Positions 12,559 through 18,742 of a DNA stretch of 18,742 nucleotides are shown here, piece by piece. Numbering within the stretch: the stretch's first letter is position 1; the number at the start of each line of letters is the position of its first letter. The notes beneath the pieces are model-generated. The model was given only the letters and a program-made list of their open reading frames with translations, did no database searches and was not told the DNA's origin. Source of the DNA: JAVBKP01 sp031553975 (GTDB lineage Bacteria; Bacillota; Clostridia; Peptostreptococcales; Anaerovoracaceae); NCBI GenBank assembly GCA_031553975.1, contig JAVBKP010000116.1:1-18742 (forward strand), read 5' to 3'. The position numbers and the translations under genes were made by a program.

Positions 12559-13794
12559 TTGAAAATGAAAAAATTTATGGTAATGGCACTGGCAGCAGTT
12601 ATGATTTTTACAACCGTTGCATGTACTGGAACACCAACAACAACAGGAAATAACGATTCACAAACTCCAGCAGGAGATGATTTCCACATCGGAATCGTAA
12701 CAGGAACTGTATCTCAGTCTGAGGACGAGCTAAGAGGCGCAGAAGCATTTATGGAAGAGTATGGTTCAGTTGATAATGGCGGTAGAGTTAAACACGTTAC
12801 ATACCCAGACAACTTTACACAAGAGTTAGAAACTACCATTGCACAAATCACGGGTCTTGCAGATGACCCTAAAATGAAAGTTATCGTAGTTAACCAGTCT
12901 GTGCCTGGAACTTCAGCAGCATTTGAGAAAATCAGAACAACAAGACCTGACATTATCCTTCTTGCTGGAACACCACAAGAAGATACAAATATGATTGAAG
13001 CCGCTGCAGACCTTGCAGTAGATGCTGATAACGTGGCACGTGGATACTTGATGATCGAAGCTGCTAAAAAACTTGGTGCTAAGACATTTGTTCACATTTC
13101 ATTCCCTAGACATATGTCTATTGAGCTTCTTTCAAGAAGAAAGAACATCATGGAGCAAGCTTGTAAAGACCTTGGACTTACGTTCGTAGCTGAGACTGCA
13201 CCAGACCCAACAAGTGACGTTGGAATACCAGGCGCACAACAGTTCATCCTTGAAAAAATGCCTGCATGGGTAGAAAAATATGGCAAAGATACTGCGTTCT
13301 TCTGTACAAATGATGCACAGACAGAGCCACTATTAAAGCAAGTTGCTAAACTTGGTGCTATTTTCGTTGAGCCAGATCTTCCATCTCCAATCATGGGATA
13401 CCCTGGTGCATTTGGAATTGATCTAAAAGCAGAAGCTGGCAACTGGCCAGAAATCCTTAAAAAAGTTGAGTCAACTGTAGTAGCAGCTGGCGGTGGCGGA
13501 AGAATGGGAACTTGGGCTTATTCCTTCACATTTACTTCTACAGAAGCTCTTGCTGAGTTTGGTAAGAGAGTAACAGAAGGTACAGCGAAGATTGATTCTA
13601 TGGAAGACCTAATGGCGTGTTATGAGAAGTACACACCAGGTGCTAAGTGGAACGGTTCTCTTTATACTGACATTGCTTCAGGCGAAGTGAAGAAAAATCA
13701 CATAATGATTTATCAAGATACATATGTACTTGGAAAAGGTTACCTAGGAATGACAGATATAATAGTTCCAGACAAATACCTACAAATTAAGTAA
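12559..13794 (+). CDS. DUF3798-like ABC transporter substrate-binding lipoprotein
   Basis: This is the extracytoplasmic binding protein of the importer. It starts with a lipoprotein signal (MKMKKFMVMALAAVMIFTTV, then AC at the lipobox; Cys+1) and a Thr/Asn-rich linker. The mature part has a periplasmic-binding-protein look: FHIGIVTGTVSQSEDELRGA, IVVNQSVPGTSAAFEKIRTT, HISFPRHMSIELLSRR, TAFFCTNDAQTEPLLKQVA and a glycine-rich AAGGGGRMGTWAYSF. The overall pattern fits DUF3798 proteins, to my recollection. Length 411 aa. Substrate unknown. The TTG at 12559 is chosen: it is 8 nt after AGGAGG (12545-12550), while ATG 12565 would be 14 nt away. Pyrimidine-ended codons (CTT, GCT) are frequent, suggesting high expression. 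Gene 1 of a four-gene operon. Confidence 0.88.
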   Translation: MKMKKFMVMALAAVMIFTTVACTGTPTTTGNNDSQTPAGDDFHIGIVTGTVSQSEDELRGAEAFMEEYGSVDNGGRVKHVTYPDNFTQELETTIAQITGLADDPKMKVIVVNQSVPGTSAAFEKIRTTRPDIILLAGTPQEDTNMIEAAADLAVDADNVARGYLMIEAAKKLGAKTFVHISFPRHMSIELLSRRKNIMEQACKDLGLTFVAETAPDPTSDVGIPGAQQFILEKMPAWVEKYGKDTAFFCTNDAQTEPLLKQVAKLGAIFVEPDLPSPIMGYPGAFGIDLKAEAGNWPEILKKVESTVVAAGGGGRMGTWAYSFTFTSTEALAEFGKRVTEGTAKIDSMEDLMACYEKYTPGAKWNGSLYTDIASGEVKKNHIMIYQDTYVLGKGYLGMTDIIVPDKYLQIK

Positions 13795-13811
13795 TTAAAT
13801 AATAAATTATG

Positions 13812-13857
13812 GCAAAGGGCCAAAATTGAGCTTACGCTGCAATTTTGGCCCTCTTGC
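13812..13857. repeat. Intercistronic hairpin between binding protein and ATPase genes
   Basis: AGGGCCAAAATTG (13816-13828) pairs perfectly with CAATTTTGGCCCT (13840-13852). GCAA/TTGC extends the outside past one bulge and AGC/GCT the inside. No T-run follows, so it is not a classical terminator. Such hairpins after binding-protein genes commonly protect the upstream message and lower downstream expression. Confidence 0.75.
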
Positions 13858-13877
13858 TATGAAGAGGGGTGAACAGC

Positions 13878-15488
13878 TTGACAGAAGAAAATGTTTTATT
13901 AAAGGTTGAAGACGTCGGAAAAGAGTTTGGTGGCGTACCCGTGCTAAAGGGCATCAACTTTTCACTAGAAAAGGGACAAATTTTAGGGCTCTGCGGAGAA
14001 AATGGCGCTGGAAAATCAACATTGATGAAAATTCTTTTCGGCATGAATGTGATAGCGGAGACCGGTGGCTATGAGGGGAATATTTACTTAGAAGGGCAGA
14101 AAATTCAGTTCAGAGGACCACTAGATGCCCTAAGAGCTGGCGTAGGAATGGTCCACCAAGAATTCTCACTAATACCAGGATTTACCACGGCAGAAAATCT
14201 TCTTTTAAATACTGAGATAACAAGACCAAGTGTGATTTCAAAAGTTTTTGGAAAGAAGCTTGAGACATTGAATATTCCTGCCATGAGAAACAGAGCAAAA
14301 AATGCCATTGCAAGACTTGAAGTTGACTTAGATATTGACACAATGGTTTCTGAAATGCCTGTGGGACATAAGCAGTTCATAGAGATAGCTCGTGAAATCG
14401 ATAGAGACAACGTAAAACTATTGGTGCTTGACGAGCCAACAGCAGTACTCACTGAGACAGAGGCAGAGATATTATTAAGTGCCATGAGAAAACTAGCTGA
14501 CCAAGGGGTTTCTATTATTTTTATTTCCCACAGATTGGCTGAGATTACCTCTGTTTGTGATAAGATCGTAGTTCTTCGTGATGGTATTATTGTAGTAGAA
14601 AAGCCATCAGAGGGCATAACATCTAAGCAAATCGCAGAATGGATGGTTGGTCGTGAATTAGGGGAAGACGCAAAGCGAAAAGAAAGAATCATCAATACCA
14701 CCAGTAGCAACAAAGACAGTATACTAGAGATTGAAAACCTTTGGGTAGACATGCCAGGTGAAACCGTTCGTGACGTTTCCTTTTCTGTTAAAAGAGGAGA
14801 AATATTTGGAATTGGTGGTTTGGCGGGACATGGAAAATTGGGTATACCTAACGGCATCATGGGACTATCCGATGCTGGTGGGACTATGCGCTTTAACAAT
14901 GAGACACTAAAGCTTAACAATACACTGGGTGCTCTCAAAAAAGGGCTTGCATTTGTATCAGAAGATAGGCGCGGGGTCGGTCTTTTGCTAGATGAGCCCA
15001 TTGACTGGAATATTGTATTTAATGCTATGCAGATTCAAGGCAAATTCTTTAAGAGATACGGATTCTTTTCACTTCGTGATGAGAGTGCTATGAAGAAATG
15101 TGCAGATGGATATATTGAATCTTTAGAGATTAGATGTACAGGATCCAAGCAAAAAGTAAAGAATCTTTCTGGTGGAAACCAGCAAAAGGTGTGTCTTGCT
15201 AAGGCCCTTGCCACAGTCCCAGAACTTCTTATTGTAGCTGAACCCACAAGGGGTATCGACGTTGGTGCAAAAAAACTAGTATTAAATGCACTGAGGCGTA
15301 TCAATGATGAAAAAGGAACTACAATAATCATGATTTCCTCAGAACTTGAAGAGTTGAGATCGATTTGTGACCGTGTTGCAGTTGTATGCGAAGGAAAAGT
15401 ATCAGGAATACTTCCACCTACATCACCAGCTGTTGACTTTGGACTACTAATGTCCGGTGAATCAATAGAATTAGAAGGAGGTGAATAG
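13878..15488 (+). CDS. ABC transporter ATPase, two fused nucleotide-binding domains (CUT2/BMP type)
   Basis: The 536-residue cytoplasmic protein energises the importer. Domain 1 has Walker A GENGAGKST (residues 40-48), Q-loop GMVHQEFSLIPG, a non-canonical signature VGHKQFIEIAREI, Walker B LLVLDEPTAVLT (Asp185, Glu186) and switch HRL in FISHRL. Domain 2 has a degenerate Walker A (GGLAGHGKLGIPNGI), Q-loop-region SEDRRGVGL, canonical signature LSGGNQQKV (from residue 430) and Walker B LLIVAEPTRGIDVGA, where the usual Asp is Ala454 and Glu455 is kept. A degenerate second Walker A is normal for RbsA-like ATPases; the Asp-to-Ala change is less usual. The TTG at 13878 is preferred over GTG 13869, since GAGGGGTG then has proper spacing. 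It ends 1 nt before the first permease. Confidence 0.93.
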   Translation: MTEENVLLKVEDVGKEFGGVPVLKGINFSLEKGQILGLCGENGAGKSTLMKILFGMNVIAETGGYEGNIYLEGQKIQFRGPLDALRAGVGMVHQEFSLIPGFTTAENLLLNTEITRPSVISKVFGKKLETLNIPAMRNRAKNAIARLEVDLDIDTMVSEMPVGHKQFIEIAREIDRDNVKLLVLDEPTAVLTETEAEILLSAMRKLADQGVSIIFISHRLAEITSVCDKIVVLRDGIIVVEKPSEGITSKQIAEWMVGRELGEDAKRKERIINTTSSNKDSILEIENLWVDMPGETVRDVSFSVKRGEIFGIGGLAGHGKLGIPNGIMGLSDAGGTMRFNNETLKLNNTLGALKKGLAFVSEDRRGVGLLLDEPIDWNIVFNAMQIQGKFFKRYGFFSLRDESAMKKCADGYIESLEIRCTGSKQKVKNLSGGNQQKVCLAKALATVPELLIVAEPTRGIDVGAKKLVLNALRRINDEKGTTIIMISSELEELRSICDRVAVVCEGKVSGILPPTSPAVDFGLLMSGESIELEGGE

Positions 15489-15489
15489 T

Positions 15490-16521
15490 ATGACAGGTAT
15501 AAGTCGCTTCATCAAAGATTTTGGTTGGCCTAGAATTATCATTGGACTATTCCTACTTTCTTTATTTATCGTGGGACCTTTTTTTGGCGTTAGTACATCA
15601 TCATCTATTACGGATGTTATCGTTCGTTTCGGAATGAATGGAGTCTTGGTATTATCTATGATTCCTATGATTCAATCAGGCTGTGGACTTAACTTCGGTG
15701 TGCCTGTGGGCATTATCGCAGGGCTAATCGGCGGCGTGTTGAGTCTTGAGTTCAATTTAACCGGCATTGTCGGCATTCTTTTCGCTATGGTCGTCGCAGC
15801 GTCATGTGCTGCTGTATTTGGATTTTTATACGGACTCTTACTAAACAAAGTAAAAGGCGATGAAATGATTATTGCTACATATATTGGATTCTCTTTTGTA
15901 TATTTGATGAGTATTATGTGGATGATTCTTCCCTTTAAGAACCCAGCCAGCGTACTTGGATTCAAAGGTGAAGGACTAAGGGTAACCATAAGTGTTGAAA
16001 ACTACTGGATTCAAGCCATTAGTGATATTCTTAGAATTAACATTGGCAAGGTATCAATACCTACGGGTATGATTTTATTCTTTGCCCTTATGTGCGTGAT
16101 TGTATGGTTATTCTTTAGAACAAAGACTGGTACAGCCATTACCGCAGTAGGATCTAACCCAGAGTTTGCAAGAGCATCTGGAATTGATGTAAATAAAATG
16201 AGAACCATCTCAGTTATGGTATCCACCATGATTGCGGCAGTGGGTATTATTGTGTATCAACAGAACTTTGGATTTATCCAAATGTATAATGCACCACTTG
16301 CATTTGCGTTCCCTACCGTAGCAGCTGTATTGCTAGGCGGTGCTTCTGTCAATAAAGCTACTATTCTAAATGTAGTTGTTGGGACTTTTTTATTCCAAGG
16401 GCTACTCACTATGACCCCTTCTGTAATCAATAGTGCAATTCAAATGGACGTATCAGAGATATTGAGAATTGTAGTATCTAATGGTATGATTGTGTACGCG
16501 TTGACAAGGAAGGTGAAGTAG
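15490..16521 (+). CDS. ABC transporter permease 1 (BPD_transp_2-like)
   Basis: The 343-residue polytopic membrane protein has about eight to ten hydrophobic segments, starting WPRIIIGLFLLSLFIVGPFF. Family features are SGCGLNFGVPVGIIAGLIGG (LNFG motif), a cytoplasmic loop LLLNKVKGDEMIIATYIGFS and KTGTAITAVGSNPEFARASG (EAA-like coupling region). VAAVLLGGASVNKATILN follows near the end. This fits the branched-chain amino acid/simple-sugar permease family. It shares these motifs with the next gene, so the two look like ancient paralogues forming a heterodimeric channel. The ATG at 15490 follows AAGGAGGTGA; the in-frame GTG at 15481 lies within that site. Confidence 0.93.
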   Translation: MTGISRFIKDFGWPRIIIGLFLLSLFIVGPFFGVSTSSSITDVIVRFGMNGVLVLSMIPMIQSGCGLNFGVPVGIIAGLIGGVLSLEFNLTGIVGILFAMVVAASCAAVFGFLYGLLLNKVKGDEMIIATYIGFSFVYLMSIMWMILPFKNPASVLGFKGEGLRVTISVENYWIQAISDILRINIGKVSIPTGMILFFALMCVIVWLFFRTKTGTAITAVGSNPEFARASGIDVNKMRTISVMVSTMIAAVGIIVYQQNFGFIQMYNAPLAFAFPTVAAVLLGGASVNKATILNVVVGTFLFQGLLTMTPSVINSAIQMDVSEILRIVVSNGMIVYALTRKVK

Positions 16522-17628
16522 ATGATAAAATTAAATAATGATACATTAAAGAGATTTTTAATCAACTCTGCTGTTCCGCTGATTTTTATTATCATCAGTG
16601 TAATAGCCATTCCACTATCAGGATACTCTGACGGATTCTTATTTGACGCAATCTTAGCTCGTTTGGTTAGAAATATATTTCTAGTAATGGCATTGCTACT
16701 ACCTGTTATGTGTGGTATGGGTATCAACTTTGGTATGGTACTTGGTGCCATGGCAGGGCAGATTGGGCTAATATTTGTAACGGACTGGGGTGTTGGTGGA
16801 GCACCCGGACTGCTTTTAGCAGCGCTTATCGGCACACCAATATCCATGCTACTTGGTTGGTTCGCAGGAAACGTGCTGAACAGAGCAAAAGGGAGAGAGA
16901 TGATTACCTCCATGATCTTCGGATTTTTCATGGCAGGGATATACCAATTCTTCTTGTTGTTCATCTGCGGGTCTCTCATACCATTCAAAAACACAAACCT
17001 AATACTGTCAAAGGGATTTGGTGTAAGGAATGCTCTTACTCTCGATGTGGCAGGTGGATTTGATACATTGTTGTGGTTTCCAATAGGAAACACGATTGTC
17101 CCAGTGGGGACATTCTTGATCATAGCTGTGCTATGCATATTCACTTGGTGGTTTAGAAAGACCAAGCTAGGGCAAGATATGCGTGCGGTAGGGCAAGATA
17201 TGGGAGTTTCTGACACATCGGGCATTCGTGTAGAAAAGACTCGTGTGCAGTCCATTATGATTTCCACAGTACTAGCGTGCTACGGTCAGATTATATACCT
17301 ACAAAACATTGGTACCCTCAATACATACAACGGGGCAGATCAGGCAGGATTGTTCGCCGCCGCCGCATTGTTAATCGGAGGCGCCACCGTAAGTAAAGCA
17401 ACGGTTCCAAATGCAATCATTGGTACAGCCCTATTCCACTTGATGTTCATCGTAGTGCCAATCGCAGGTACAAACGTAACAGGCCAGGCTATGCTAGGAG
17501 AATTCCTACGAATGGTAGTATCCTATGGTGTTATTACCTTAGCGCTTGTAATGCATGCTTGGAAACGTCAAGCAGAAAAAGACTTAAATAGAGCGCATTT
17601 AAGAGGAACTGTGGGACCTCCAAAATAG
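16522..17628 (+). CDS. ABC transporter permease 2 (BPD_transp_2-like)
   Basis: The second permease subunit has 368 residues and similar topology: FLINSAVPLIFIIISVIAIP, then MCGMGINFGMVLGAMAGQ (INFG motif), VLNRAKGREMITSMIFGFF, KTKLGQDMRAVGQDMGVSDT (coupling region) and AAALLIGGATVSKATVPNAI. Motif for motif it mirrors permease 1. It has a longer periplasmic insert around residues 155-185 and a basic C-terminal tail (WKRQAEKDLNRAHLRG). The ATG follows the permease 1 stop directly, with AAGGAAGGTG as ribosome binding site, so translation is probably coupled. Last gene of the operon, followed by a strong terminator. Confidence 0.93.
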   Translation: MIKLNNDTLKRFLINSAVPLIFIIISVIAIPLSGYSDGFLFDAILARLVRNIFLVMALLLPVMCGMGINFGMVLGAMAGQIGLIFVTDWGVGGAPGLLLAALIGTPISMLLGWFAGNVLNRAKGREMITSMIFGFFMAGIYQFFLLFICGSLIPFKNTNLILSKGFGVRNALTLDVAGGFDTLLWFPIGNTIVPVGTFLIIAVLCIFTWWFRKTKLGQDMRAVGQDMGVSDTSGIRVEKTRVQSIMISTVLACYGQIIYLQNIGTLNTYNGADQAGLFAAAALLIGGATVSKATVPNAIIGTALFHLMFIVVPIAGTNVTGQAMLGEFLRMVVSYGVITLALVMHAWKRQAEKDLNRAHLRGTVGPPK

Positions 17629-17665
17629 CAATAAAAAATAGAATAACAAATGGTAGTAAATATGC

Positions 17666-17705
17666 AAAAAACGCCCTAAGATGCATAATCTTAGGGCGTT
17701 TTTTA
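17666..17705. terminator. Strong intrinsic terminator after the ABC operon
   Basis: AAAAAACGCCCTAAGAT (17666-17682) pairs perfectly with the complementary arm (17688-17704) around loop GCATA. The arm ends in a T-run. The matching A-run on the 5' side would make it work on both strands. Confidence 0.95.
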
Positions 17706-17716
17706 TTAGATTAATA

Positions 17717-17748
17717 GTACACTTGATGCTGACAGGTGTCAAGCGTAC
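17717..17748. repeat. Inverted repeat upstream of sigK
   Basis: GTAC-A-CTTGA (17717-17726) and TCAAG-C-GTAC (17739-17748) form 4+5 bp arms with one mismatch. The small palindrome GACAGGTGTC (17731-17740) overlaps the second arm. It sits about 100 nt before sigK. It could be a binding site (in the mother cell SpoIIID is one candidate regulator) or chance. Confidence 0.35.
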
Positions 17749-17783
17749 CATTATATTTTCAAACAAAATTTTTCTAGGTCAGG

Positions 17784-17811
17784 CAGTATTGGACAATAAA
17801 CTACATATGGT
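17784..17811 (+). promoter_or_regulatory. Possible sigma-E-type promoter for sigK
   Basis: CAGTATT (17784-17790) and CATATGGT (17804-17811) separated by 13 nt resemble the sigma-E pattern (KMATATT and CATACAMT, as I recall it), with mismatches in both boxes. It lies about 34 nt before sigK. sigK is known to be under sigma-E control in B. subtilis, which makes the match more credible. Confidence 0.35.
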
Positions 17812-17844
17812 TTTAAAGCACCAGAATAAAAGGGGGAGACCATT

Positions 17845-18555
17845 GTGAGTTTAATGTTATTTTTTACATCTTTTTTATTAGCCAATCCACTCATGCTGCT
17901 ACCAGGGTATGTGGCCATGGGCAATTCATTTCCAAAACCTTTAACTGACAAAGAAGAGGAAGAATGCCTAATAAAATACGAATCAGGAGATAAGGATGCC
18001 AAAAATACGCTAATTGAGCGAAACTTGCGCCTTGTGGCCCATATAGCCAAAAAATATGCCAGCACAGGCAAAGATCCAGACGATCTAATTTCTATCGGTA
18101 CCATAGGATTAATAAAAGCTATAAATACATACAACAGCACCAAAAAAGTTAGGCTAGCCACCTATGCAGCCAAATGTATAGAGAATGAAATACTAATGAA
18201 CATCAGAACTACCAAAAAAACAAAGATAGAAATATCGCTCAATGAGCCTATTGGAATGGATAAAGAGGGAAATGAGATAAGTTTCATTGATGTGTTAGGA
18301 AGTGATGCAGATGCCATCGTAGATGATTTAGAATATAAAATGCAGGTGCAGAAACTATACAAATCTTTAGGCAGAGTCCTTAGAGATCGTGAAAAAACTG
18401 TAATAGTCATGCGGTTTGGGTTAGAAGGGCAGCGTAGTAAAACCCAACGGGAAGTAGCAAAAGAGCTCAAAATTAGCAGAAGTTACGTCTCTCGGATCGA
18501 GAAAAAAGCCATCGGCAAACTACAAAAGGTTTTCGCAGACGAATATCAGTATTAG
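17845..18555 (+). CDS. sigK: RNA polymerase sporulation sigma factor, pro-sigma-K (uninterrupted)
   Basis: This is the late mother-cell sigma factor for coat and cortex maturation. Landmarks are LIERNLRLVAHIAKKYASTG, DPDDLISIGTIGLIKAINTY, LATYAAKCIENEILMNIRTT, SLNEPIGMDKEGNEISFIDV and a region 4 end TQREVAKELKISRSYVSRIE. PIGMDKEGNEIS matches B. subtilis SigK (PIGQDKEGNEIS) and separates it from SigE. A hydrophobic pro-sequence of about 21 residues (LMLFFTSFLLANPLMLLPG) precedes YVAMGNSFPKPL, matching the B. subtilis cleavage region. The gene is whole, with no skin-type insertion, in contrast to B. subtilis. Starts with GTG after AAGGGGGAGACCATT. 236 aa, normal length. An insertion sequence begins about 45 nt after its stop. 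Confidence 0.96.
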   Translation: MSLMLFFTSFLLANPLMLLPGYVAMGNSFPKPLTDKEEEECLIKYESGDKDAKNTLIERNLRLVAHIAKKYASTGKDPDDLISIGTIGLIKAINTYNSTKKVRLATYAAKCIENEILMNIRTTKKTKIEISLNEPIGMDKEGNEISFIDVLGSDADAIVDDLEYKMQVQKLYKSLGRVLRDREKTVIVMRFGLEGQRSKTQREVAKELKISRSYVSRIEKKAIGKLQKVFADEYQY

Positions 18556-18624
18556 AAAATTTTGTTAAAAGATAAAGAAGGTTTTCATATGACTCTTTAA
18601 CAGAGTCTATCCCAAAGATTGTGT

Positions 18625-18674
18625 AAACCTCGTGGTTGATGTAGAATAAAACTACATGAGCCAGGAGGTTTTTT
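18625..18674 (+). promoter_or_regulatory. Leader hairpin sequestering the transposase ribosome binding site
   Basis: AAACCTC (18625-18631) pairs with GAGGTTT (18665-18671), then TGG with CCA past one mismatch, and ATGTAG (18639-18644) with CTACAT (18652-18657) around a 7-nt loop. The 3' arm holds AGGAGG (18663-18668) and runs into TTTTTT (18669-18674). It can both terminate read-through and hide the ribosome binding site. Confidence 0.7.
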
Positions 18675-18677
18675 AAA

Positions 18678-18742
18678 ATGGCAAGAAGAAGAAGGAATGA
18701 AAGTCCAGAGAAACAAAGAAGCAGAGATTTAATAGCAGAACT
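18678..18742 (+). CDS. Probable IS256-family transposase, N-terminus only
   Basis: Only 21 complete codons are visible, beginning MARRRRNESPEKQRS and continuing RDLIAE up to the window end. The basic start followed by a helical LIAEL-type segment is like Mutator/IS256-family transposases of clostridia; the catalytic DDE domain is outside the window. The ATG lies 9 nt after AGGAGG. An alternative is another small basic protein, but the inverted-repeat-like sequence and the leader hairpin favour a transposase. Confidence 0.55.
   Translation, partial: MARRRRNESPEKQRSRDLIAE

Larger units (their letters stand above)
18602..18742 (+). mobile_element. Left end of a probable IS256-family insertion sequence (truncated by the window)
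   Basis: The stretch AGAGTCTATCCCAAAGATTG with GTGTAAA after it (18602-18627) has the look of an IS256-family terminal inverted repeat, which often contains CAAA-ATTGTGTAAA. It is followed by a leader hairpin and a transposase-like start at 18678. GACTCT-TTAAC-AGAGTC (18591-18607) is an inverted repeat straddling the presumed boundary. The exact left boundary, right end and target duplication are not visible. Confidence 0.55.

Noticed and set aside
14105..15001. 298-codon minus-strand frame opposite the ABC ATPase
   Set aside because: Antisense to Walker and signature motifs of a certain gene.
16440..17267. 275-codon minus-strand frame opposite permease 2
   Set aside because: Shadow of a membrane protein gene; no family resemblance and no ribosome binding site.
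18678..18742. Small acid-soluble spore protein after sigK
   Set aside because: The MARRRRNESPEK start is not like alpha/beta-type SASPs, and the inverted-repeat-like and leader features point to a transposase.

Overview
The window looks like chromosome from a low-GC, endospore-forming member of the Clostridia (Bacillota). The main evidence is a set of unmistakable sporulation genes: spoIIGA, sigE, sigG, a ylmC/ymxH-type gene and an uninterrupted sigK. The infC-rpmI-rplT operon carries a Firmicutes-style attenuator, Shine-Dalgarno sites are strong and purine-rich, and UUG/GUG starts are common. I cannot assign a genus from sequence alone.

Layout. (1) 1-1961: 3' part of a hybrid sensor kinase (HisKA-HATPase-REC-Hpt). 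(2) 1958-3387: promoter, L20-type leader with mutually exclusive antiterminator and terminator, infC with a probable AUU start, rpmI, rplT, terminator. (3) 3430-6920: sporulation block of spoIIGA and sigE (+), sigG (-, convergent, with its own sigma-F/G-type promoter), the ylmC-like gene (+) and nrdR (+). (4) 6928-10073: cmk, a stand-alone B3/4-domain protein, and a class-B penicillin-binding protein whose ribosome binding site lies in the 3' arm of a terminator hairpin. (5) 10077-11373: a small accessory stretch where three related palindromic elements (arm GGGACGGTTCTAAATT) lie directly after three consecutive genes: the PBP gene, a 62-aa hypothetical and a GNAT-like gene. (6) 11579-12426: a DUF1904-like protein and a GNAT acetyltransferase. 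(7) 12462-17705: a complete ABC importer operon (DUF3798-like lipoprotein, fused double ATPase, two related permeases) with a near-consensus promoter, a palindrome at the expected transcription start, an intercistronic hairpin and a strong terminator. (8) 17845-18555: sigK. (9) From about 18602 to the end: the left end of a probable IS256-family insertion sequence, running out of the window.

How the genes work together. SpoIIGA is the protease that activates pro-sigma-E in the mother cell. Sigma-G acts in the forespore and sigma-K late in the mother cell, so the window holds three of the four compartment-specific sporulation sigma factors. The ABC operon is a self-contained uptake system of the CUT2/BMP architecture with unknown substrate.

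Most of the window is ordinary core genome. The points most worth checking are the inverted sigG, the palindromic repeat family with compensatory changes and one arm-flipped copy, the DUF3798-type importer with its control signals and altered second Walker B, and the RBS-sequestering hairpins before the PBP and the transposase. I saw no CRISPR array, tRNA, rRNA or phage module.
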